Source: Hymenobacter sp. BT559 (GTDB lineage Bacteria; Bacteroidota; Bacteroidia; Cytophagales; Hymenobacteraceae). Taken from it: a DNA stretch of 64,000 nt. Both the position numbers and the translations under genes were made by a program. Location of the stretch: the NCBI RefSeq assembly GCF_017571525.1, contig NZ_JAGETY010000003.1, forward strand, positions 365,397 to 429,396, read 5' to 3'. Shown piece after piece: positions 31,462-37,589 of this stretch (positions are counted from its first letter, which is position 1; every line of letters begins with the position of its first letter). The notes below the pieces were generated by a model. The model searched no databases. It was not told the origin of the DNA and saw nothing but the letters and a program-made list of their open reading frames with translations.

Positions 31462-34056
31462 ATGATTTCCACTTACCGTAAATATGGGGCGCTTGGCGGC
31501 CTGCTGCTGGCCGCCGCGTGCCAGCGCGCCACCTACCCCACCGCTAAAGCGGCCGATACTACCCTAGCCGCCCCCGTGGCCGCGCCGCCCGTTGTAGCTG
31601 GTGTGAGCCGCGAGCTGGCCGAATTTCGCAAGCAAACCATCACCCGCGTGGCCTACGACCTGCGCCTAGCTGTGCCTGGTAGCAAAGCCGACCCCGTGCG
31701 CGCCGAAGAGACCGTCAGATTCCGCCTGCGCGACGCCCGCGCCCCGGTGCAACTCGATTTTAAGGGGCAGGCTAGCCAGCTGCACACGCTAACAATCAAC
31801 GGCCAACCGGCTACCATCGACTACCGCCAGGAACACCTCGTGCTGCCGGCCGCCGCGCTGCGGGTGGGTGATAATGAGGTAAAAATCAGCCTCGACGCCG
31901 GCGACTTGTCGCTCAATCGCAACGCCGACTACCTCTACACGCTGCTCGTGCCCGACCGGGCCCGCACGGTGGTGCCGGTGTTCGACCAGCCCAACCTGAA
32001 GGCCACGTTTGCATTGGCCCTCACGGTGCCGCCGGGCTGGAAAACGGTGGCCAACTCGCGCTGGGCGGGCACCGACAGCAGCAAAACGGTGCAGTACATT
32101 CCGTCCGACTCCATTAGCACATATCTGTTTTCGTTCGCGGCGGGCAAGTTCAAACGGGTAACGCAGCAGGTGAACGGCCGGGCTATGAATTTTCTGCACC
32201 GCGAAACGGACTCGGCCAAAATCCGGCTGAGTATGCCTGTTATTTTCCGGCTGCACGGCGAGGCGCTGAGCTTTCTGGAGAAGTACACGGGCATTCCGTA
32301 CCCGTTTCAAAAGTTCGATTTCACGGCCATCCCCGACTTCCAGTACGGCGGCATGGAGCACGTCGGCAACATTGATTACAAGGCCTCTAGCCTGTTTTTG
32401 GACGAAGGCGCCACCAAGGACCAGCTGCTGGCCCGCCAGAACCTCATCGGCCACGAAACGGCCCACATGTGGTTTGGCGACCTCGTGACCATGCAATGGT
32501 TCAACGATGTGTGGATGAAGGAGGTATTCGCCAATTTCATGGCCGATAAGATGAACCCCGAGGCTTCGGCCGGCCCGGCGCAGCTGCTCAAGTTTGTTAC
32601 CGACCACTACCCTGCTGCCTACGCTGTAGACCGCACTGCTGGGGCCAATCCCATTCGGCAGCCGCTGGAGAATTTGCAGGATGCGGGCTCGCTCTACGGC
32701 AACATTATTTACCACAAGGCGCCCATCATGATGCGCCAGCTGGAGCTGCTCATGGGCGAGCAGCCGTTTCAGGAAGGCGTGCAGGAGTACCTCAAGAAGT
32801 ACGCCCACGGCAACGCCACCTGGCCCGACCTTATTACCATTCTCGACGCCCACACGCCCGCCGACCTCGCCGCCTGGAACCAGGTGTGGGTGAACCAGCC
32901 CGGCCGCCCGGTCTTCGACTACGAGCTGCCTGCGGGGGCTAGCCAGCTCGTTATCCGCCAGCATGCCGAGGATGGCTCCGAGCGCCTCTGGCCCCAGCAG
33001 TTTCGGGTACTGGCCATGTACCCAAGCGGGCCGGTAGAGATTCCCGTCAACATGACCCAGCGCGAGGTGACGGTGCCGCTGCCAACTGGCAAAGGCACCC
33101 CGCGCTACGTGCTGCTCAACTCGCAGGGTTTGGGCTACGGTGTGTTTCCGGTGGCGCCCCAGGCCGCCGACCACCTGGCTAGCCTCGCCGACCCGGTGGC
33201 CCGCGCCAGCACCTACATTGCGCTGTATGAGAACATGCTGGCCGGCCGCGGGCTGGCCCCGCGCCCGCTGCTTGACCGCTACCTAGCCCAGACTACCAGC
33301 GAAACCAACGACCTCAACATCAAGCTGCTCACCGGCCAGCTGAGCGCCATTTTCTGGCAGTTTTTAAAACCCGCCGAGCGCACCGCGCTAGCCCCGGCAA
33401 TGGAGAAAGCCCTCTGGCAAGCCATGCTGACGCAGCAAAAGCCCGGCGAGCAAAAGCTGTATTTCAAAGCCTACCAAAGCATTGCGCTCACGCCAGCTGC
33501 CCAAAAGCGCCTCTACCAAATCTGGCAAACGCAGAAAGCGCCCGCGCTCGTGAAGCTGACCGAGGACGACTACACTGCCCTGGCCTTGGCCCTGGCCGTG
33601 CGCGACTACGCCGCCCCGCAGCCTATTCTGCCCCAGCAGCTGGCCCGCATTACCAACGTAGACCGCCGCCAGCGGCTGGAGTTTCTGATGCCCGCGCTCT
33701 CATCCGACGTGGCCGTGCGCGACCAGTTTTTCAACTCGCTCAAAGACGAGAAAAACCGCGAGAAGGAAGCCTGGGTGCAGAGCGCGCTAGGCTACTTGCA
33801 CCACCCGCTGCGCCAAGCCACTTCGGAGAAATACCTGCCCGCCAGCCTCGATTTGCTGCAGGAAATTCAGCAAACGGGCGACATTTTTTTCCCGGCCGGC
33901 TGGCTGCAAGCCACGCTGGGCAGCTACCAATCGCCGGCGGCGGCGCGCACGGTGCGCGAATTTTTGGCGGCTCATCCAGCCTATAACCCGCAGCTGCGCA
34001 ACAAGCTATTGCAGGCAGCGGATGACTTGTTCCGGGCCGAGAAATTGACGATGTAG
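31462..34056 (+). CDS. M1-family zinc aminopeptidase, lipoprotein
   Basis: An 864-residue aminopeptidase N-like enzyme with lipoprotein signal (lipobox LAAAC, Cys about residue 20), so it is anchored in a membrane facing the periplasm or outside. The zinc site is HETAH at residues 331-335, with the third ligand Glu354 in NDVWMKEVFANF. The exopeptidase motif normally reading GxMEN is GGMEH at 296-300, an unusual last residue. An N-terminal beta-sandwich (about 50-250) and an alpha-helical C-terminal half (about 560-864) complete the fold. It probably removes N-terminal residues from imported or external peptides. Its TAG stop (34054-34056) lies inside the inverted repeat 34053-34117. Confidence 0.93.
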   Translation: MISTYRKYGALGGLLLAAACQRATYPTAKAADTTLAAPVAAPPVVAGVSRELAEFRKQTITRVAYDLRLAVPGSKADPVRAEETVRFRLRDARAPVQLDFKGQASQLHTLTINGQPATIDYRQEHLVLPAAALRVGDNEVKISLDAGDLSLNRNADYLYTLLVPDRARTVVPVFDQPNLKATFALALTVPPGWKTVANSRWAGTDSSKTVQYIPSDSISTYLFSFAAGKFKRVTQQVNGRAMNFLHRETDSAKIRLSMPVIFRLHGEALSFLEKYTGIPYPFQKFDFTAIPDFQYGGMEHVGNIDYKASSLFLDEGATKDQLLARQNLIGHETAHMWFGDLVTMQWFNDVWMKEVFANFMADKMNPEASAGPAQLLKFVTDHYPAAYAVDRTAGANPIRQPLENLQDAGSLYGNIIYHKAPIMMRQLELLMGEQPFQEGVQEYLKKYAHGNATWPDLITILDAHTPADLAAWNQVWVNQPGRPVFDYELPAGASQLVIRQHAEDGSERLWPQQFRVLAMYPSGPVEIPVNMTQREVTVPLPTGKGTPRYVLLNSQGLGYGVFPVAPQAADHLASLADPVARASTYIALYENMLAGRGLAPRPLLDRYLAQTTSETNDLNIKLLTGQLSAIFWQFLKPAERTALAPAMEKALWQAMLTQQKPGEQKLYFKAYQSIALTPAAQKRLYQIWQTQKAPALVKLTEDDYTALALALAVRDYAAPQPILPQQLARITNVDRRQRLEFLMPALSSDVAVRDQFFNSLKDEKNREKEAWVQSALGYLHHPLRQATSEKYLPASLDLLQEIQQTGDIFFPAGWLQATLGSYQSPAAARTVREFLAAHPAYNPQLRNKLLQAADDLFRAEKLTM

Positions 34057-34117
34057 CGCGGACTTTTAGTCCGCGAGTAACAGGCGCACTCACTCGCGGA
34101 CTAAAAGTCCGCGCTAC
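34053..34117. repeat. Inverted repeat, copy 1 (TAGCGCGGACT family)
   Basis: Perfect 26-base arms at 34053-34078 and 34092-34117 around a 13-base spacer. Each arm is itself a small hairpin: GCGGACT, TTT, AGTCCGC. Copy 2 is at 36797-36862 and a smaller relative at 56341-56366. The left arm begins GTAGCGCGG, whose TAG is the stop codon of the M1 peptidase. It may also end transcripts of that gene. Confidence 0.88.
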
Positions 34118-34154
34118 TGGCCGAACTTTGTCTCTTTCGCCGGTTATAGCATCA

Positions 34155-35393
34155 ATGTCTGATTACCACCAATTCGAATATCCTAACGGCATCCGCCTTT
34201 TACATAAGGAAGTGCCGCATACCAAGATTGCGCACTGCGGCTTTTTGCTCGACATCGGCTCGCGCGATGAGCAGGCGCACCAGCAGGGGCTAGCCCACTT
34301 TTGGGAGCACATGGCCTTCAAAGGCACGCACAAGCGCAAGTCGTTTCACATCCTCAACCGCCTCGAAACCGTGGGCGGCGAGCTGAACGCCTACACCACC
34401 AAGGAGAAAATATGCTTCTACGCCACCCTGCTCAGCACCCACTTCGAGCGGGCGTTTGAGCTACTTACCGACTTGACCTTCAACTCGGTATTTCCCGAGC
34501 GCGAGGTCGAGAAAGAGCGCGGCGTGATTCTGGAGGAGATGAGCATGTACCAGGATGCCCCGGAAGATGCCATTATCGACGACTTCGACGCCGTTATCTA
34601 TGGCGAACACCCGCTAGGGGTCAATATCCTGGGCACCCGTGAAAGCGTAAGCGGGTTCCAAACCGCTGACTTCCACGCTTTCTACAATGAGAACGTGCGC
34701 ACCGACCGGCTGATTTTCAGCTCCGTCAGCAACCTGCCGTTCAAGGAAGTGAAGCGGCTGGCCGACCGGTTTCTGGCGCCCATTCCGGCCCGGCTGGGTC
34801 CGCGCGAGCGCCTGCCCTTCGACGGCTACGTGCGCCACGACCGCGTGGAAAAGCGCCCCATCACCCAGGCGCACTGCCTGGTGGGCGGCCCTGCCTACCC
34901 GCTCACCGACGAGCGCCGGGTGCCGTTTTTTATGCTCAACAACATCCTGGGCGGCCCCGGCATGAACTCACGCCTCAACCTGGCCGTGCGTGAGAAATAC
35001 GGCCTCGTGTACACCATCGACAGCTCGTATTCGCCCTACACCGACACCGGTTTGTTCGGCATCTACTTCGGCACCGAGGCCAAGCAGCTCAACCGTACGC
35101 TGGGCCTGGTGCAGAAGGAGCTGAAGCTATTACGCGACAAGGAGCTGACCACCAGCCAGCTGCACGTGGCCAAAAACCAGCTCATGGGCCAGCTCGCCAT
35201 GAGCGAGGAAAGCAACTCGGGCCTGATGCAGCTGCTGGGTAAAAGCACCCTTGACCTGGGCCGCGTAGAGCCGCTAAGCGAGATTTTCACGCGCATCGAA
35301 AACGTGACGGCCAGCCAGCTGCGCGAGCTAGCCAACGACGTGCTGGCGGAGGCCAACCTCAGCATTTTGCAGTACGTGCCGGAAGAGAAATAG
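34155..35393 (+). CDS. M16-family metallopeptidase
   Basis: A 412-residue pitrilysin-type peptidase with the inverted zinc motif HFWEH (His48, Glu51, His52) and the third ligand region EVEKERGVILEEMSMYQD. ATG at 34155 is chosen over a TTG at 34128 because MSDYHQFEYPNGIRLLHKEV begins the family domain. There is no signal peptide, so it probably acts in the cytoplasm on short peptides. The C-terminal M16 half (FFMLNNILGGPGMNSRLNLA, YGLVYTIDSSYSPYTDTGLF) is complete. A GAACTTTG element near 34122 could be its promoter. The stop TAG is again followed by CGCGG, and the SRA-HNH gene starts 8 bases later. Confidence 0.92.
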   Translation: MSDYHQFEYPNGIRLLHKEVPHTKIAHCGFLLDIGSRDEQAHQQGLAHFWEHMAFKGTHKRKSFHILNRLETVGGELNAYTTKEKICFYATLLSTHFERAFELLTDLTFNSVFPEREVEKERGVILEEMSMYQDAPEDAIIDDFDAVIYGEHPLGVNILGTRESVSGFQTADFHAFYNENVRTDRLIFSSVSNLPFKEVKRLADRFLAPIPARLGPRERLPFDGYVRHDRVEKRPITQAHCLVGGPAYPLTDERRVPFFMLNNILGGPGMNSRLNLAVREKYGLVYTIDSSYSPYTDTGLFGIYFGTEAKQLNRTLGLVQKELKLLRDKELTTSQLHVAKNQLMGQLAMSEESNSGLMQLLGKSTLDLGRVEPLSEIFTRIENVTASQLRELANDVLAEANLSILQYVPEEK

Positions 35394-35401
35394 CGCGGGG
35401 A

Positions 35402-36316
35402 ATGGCGAAGTCAGCGTCCGTCTTCGGCCCGGTGCAGGGCATCGCGCCCGGCCACGAGTTTGCCAACCGCCTGGAGCTGTGGAGTGCCGGCGTACACCGC
35501 CAGACCCAGGCCGGCATCAGCGCGCGGCAGGGTGAAGGGGCCGAAAGCATCGTGCTCTCGGGCGGCTACGAAGACGACGAAGACCTGGGCGCGGTCATTA
35601 TCTACACCGGCCGGGGCGGGCGCAGCGCCGAAAGCCAGCAGCAGGTAGCCGACCAAACCCTGACCGGTGCCAACCGCGAGCTAGCCTGCAACGTGCTCAG
35701 CGGCCTGCCCGTGCGCGTGACGCGCAAAGTAACCGAGGCCGGCCGCAGCTTCTACCGCTACGCGGGCCTCTACCGCATCGCCAGCTACTGGGCCGAAACC
35801 GGCAAGTCGGGCCACCGCGTGTGGCGCTTCCGGCTGGAAGAATTGACCGAGTGGGAAACTCCGCCGGAAGCTACCGGGTCAGCTACCACCGCGCCCGACC
35901 TGTTCACGGCTCAGGAGCCTGGCCCCGCCTACGGACCGGCCCCGCGCCGGCTGGCTACCACGTTGCGCCTGGTGCGCGATACGGCTGTAACACGCCAAGT
36001 GAAGCTGCTGCACGACTACCACTGCCAGGTGTGCGGCGTGCGGCTGGCTAGCCCCGCCGGGCCGTATGCCGAGGCGGCGCACATTCGGCCGCTGGGCGCG
36101 CCGCACCACGGCCCCGACACCCTAGCCAACGTACTGTGCCTCTGCCCCAACCACCATGTACTCTTCGACTTGGGCAGCTTCGGCGTGGCCGATGATGGGA
36201 CGCTGCTGGGGCTAGCCGGCCAGCTGCGGCAGCACCGCCAACACCTGGTAGCTGCTGAGTTTCTGGCTTACCACCGGGTCCATTTTTACGAGCCGCAGGC
36301 CGGCGAGCTACCCTAG
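35402..36316 (+). CDS. YDG/SRA domain - HNH endonuclease (modified-DNA restriction candidate)
   Basis: A 304-residue two-domain protein. Residues 7-150 are an SRA domain: GAESIVLSGGYEDDEDLG, VIIYTGRGG, VADQTLTGANRELACNV and GLPVRVTRKV match the YDG motif of UHRF1-type 5-methylcytosine readers almost motif for motif. After a linker (150-195) comes an HNH nuclease: CQVC at 208-211, His in AEAAHIRPL (about 227), Asn in DTLANVLCLCPNHH (about 243), and the second zinc Cys/His group. SRA-HNH proteins such as ScoMcrA cut DNA bearing modified cytosine, a type IV restriction role. It lies 8 bases after the M16 gene and 7 bases before a second SRA gene. The target modification cannot be seen from sequence. 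Confidence 0.87.
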   Translation: MAKSASVFGPVQGIAPGHEFANRLELWSAGVHRQTQAGISARQGEGAESIVLSGGYEDDEDLGAVIIYTGRGGRSAESQQQVADQTLTGANRELACNVLSGLPVRVTRKVTEAGRSFYRYAGLYRIASYWAETGKSGHRVWRFRLEELTEWETPPEATGSATTAPDLFTAQEPGPAYGPAPRRLATTLRLVRDTAVTRQVKLLHDYHCQVCGVRLASPAGPYAEAAHIRPLGAPHHGPDTLANVLCLCPNHHVLFDLGSFGVADDGTLLGLAGQLRQHRQHLVAAEFLAYHRVHFYEPQAGELP

Positions 36317-36323
36317 CGCCGCC

Positions 36324-36779
36324 ATGCGTACTCCCCTTTTCGGCCACGTGGGCACGGCGCGGCCCGGCGACTTATTCGCCTCACGCCTCGACCTGTCTTT
36401 GCGCGGGCAGCACCGGCCGCCGCGCGCCGGCGTGTGTGCCACCGTGGCCCACGGCGCCGAAAGCATTATTCTGGCCGACCAGTATGAGGACGATGAGATT
36501 CACGACGACTACTTCTGGTATGCCGGCCACGGCGGGCGCGATGGCCAGACCGGCCGCCAGGTAGCCGACCAGGATTTCAACCACCGCAACCGGGCGCTGG
36601 CCCGCAGCCAGGAAACCGGCCGGCCCGTGCGCGTATTCCGGCGCATCGATGCAGCGGGCGCAGCCTGGCAATTTCGCTACGAAGGGCTGTGGCGCGTAGT
36701 AGCGCACGAATACGTGGCGGGCCGGTCGGGCTACCACGTGTACCGCTTCCGGCTGGAGCCGTGGTTAGTCTTACTATAA
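36324..36779 (+). CDS. Stand-alone YDG/SRA domain protein
   Basis: A 151-residue protein that is only an SRA domain: ADQYEDDEIHDDYFWYAGHG, QVADQDFNHRNRALARSQET, GRPVRVFRRI and the end YVAGRSGYHVYRFRLEPW align with the SRA half of the gene before it. There is no nuclease domain or other extra domain. It starts 7 bases after the SRA-HNH stop, so both are co-transcribed and presumably act together. It may read a different modification, form a heterodimer, or guard sites; none of these is proved. A copy of the inverted repeat follows 18 bases after the stop. Confidence 0.82.
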   Translation: MRTPLFGHVGTARPGDLFASRLDLSLRGQHRPPRAGVCATVAHGAESIILADQYEDDEIHDDYFWYAGHGGRDGQTGRQVADQDFNHRNRALARSQETGRPVRVFRRIDAAGAAWQFRYEGLWRVVAHEYVAGRSGYHVYRFRLEPWLVLL

Positions 36780-36796
36780 CGGTTACAGCTTGGTCA

Positions 36797-36862
36797 GTAG
36801 CGCGGACTTTTAGTCCGCCAGTAAAAATTTTCATTCACTCGCGGACTAAAAGTCCGCGCTAC
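36797..36862. repeat. Inverted repeat, copy 2 (TAGCGCGGACT family)
   Basis: Arms 36797-36822 and 36837-36862 are complementary at 25 of 26 positions, with a 14-base AT-rich spacer (AAAAATTTTCATTC). The arms equal those of copy 1 at 34053-34117 except for one base. The copies bracket a 2.7-kb block holding the M16 peptidase and both SRA genes. Confidence 0.88.
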
Positions 36863-36883
36863 TACCCCATCAAGTCAACTTGC

Positions 36884-37528
36884 ATGACTGACAACGATAT
36901 CCAAGCCTACGCCAACCAGCACACCGCGCCCGAGCCGCCGCTGCTGCACCAGCTCTGGCGCGAAACGCACTTGCAGCTCCTGATGCCGCGCATGGCGACC
37001 GGCCACTGGCAGGGCCGCCTGCTGAGTATGCTTTCGCACCTCATCAAGCCCAGCCGCGTGCTCGAAATCGGCACCTTTACCGGCTACGCTACTTTGAGCC
37101 TGGCCGAGGGGCTAGCGGCGGGCGGCCATCTGCATACCATCGAAATAAACCCCGAGCGCGAAAGCCGCATCCGGCGCTACGTGGCGGCGGCGGGGCTAGC
37201 GGAAGCCGTGACGCTGCACATCGGCGACGCACGCGATGTTTTGGCCAGCTTGGTCGGCGAAGTGTGGGACTTGGTCTTTATTGATGCCGACAAGCTCCAT
37301 AATGCCCGGTACTTTGAACTCGTTATCAACCAGGTGTGCCCCGGCGGGCTGGTGGTAGTGGACAATGTGCTGTGGGGCGGCAAAGCCTTACCCGATTACC
37401 CCTTGAAAGCCAACGACCACGACACCCGTGCCGTACGCGCCTTTAATGCGCAAATGCGGCACGACCCGCGCGTGGTGCCGCTGCTGCTGCCCGTGCGCGA
37501 TGGGCTGCTGCTGCTGCGCAAAGTGTAA
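36884..37528 (+). CDS. SAM-dependent O-methyltransferase (CCoAOMT-like)
   Basis: A 214-residue Rossmann-fold methyltransferase of the caffeoyl-CoA/catechol O-methyltransferase type. ATG at 36884, just after the inverted repeat, gives MTDNDIQAYANQHT and a normal family length; the frame is open further upstream only through the repeat and the SRA gene in another frame. SAM-binding motif I is VLEIGTFTGYATLSLAEGLA, the acidic residue is in HTIEINPERE, and the metal and catalytic Asp are in DLVFIDADKLHNARY, with NVLWGGK after it. It likely methylates a catechol or related small hydroxyl compound. The hairpin 37537-37565 follows. Confidence 0.9.
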   Translation: MTDNDIQAYANQHTAPEPPLLHQLWRETHLQLLMPRMATGHWQGRLLSMLSHLIKPSRVLEIGTFTGYATLSLAEGLAAGGHLHTIEINPERESRIRRYVAAAGLAEAVTLHIGDARDVLASLVGEVWDLVFIDADKLHNARYFELVINQVCPGGLVVVDNVLWGGKALPDYPLKANDHDTRAVRAFNAQMRHDPRVVPLLLPVRDGLLLLRKV

Positions 37529-37536
37529 AACCCGTT

Positions 37537-37565
37537 TGTCAGGGCTTCGCAGGCTTGCCCTGACA
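37537..37565 (+). terminator. Hairpin after the O-methyltransferase gene
   Basis: TGTCAGGGC (37537-37545) pairs perfectly with GCCCTGACA (37557-37565) over an 11-base loop. Only a weak T/A tail follows (GACGTTAAAAAC), so it may be a terminator or part of a dispersed repeat. Confidence 0.45.
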
Positions 37566-37589
37566 GACGTTAAAAACATCAGCTGAACT

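Noticed and set aside
31789..33174. 461-codon minus-strand frame opposite the M1 peptidase
   Set aside because: Antisense shadow; the His/Arg/Val-rich composition is typical of reversed high-GC coding DNA.
34053..36862. Composite transposon around the SRA genes
   Set aside because: Two similar inverted repeats are present, but no transposase, no integrase and no target-site duplication could be seen, so only a repeat-bracketed block is claimed.
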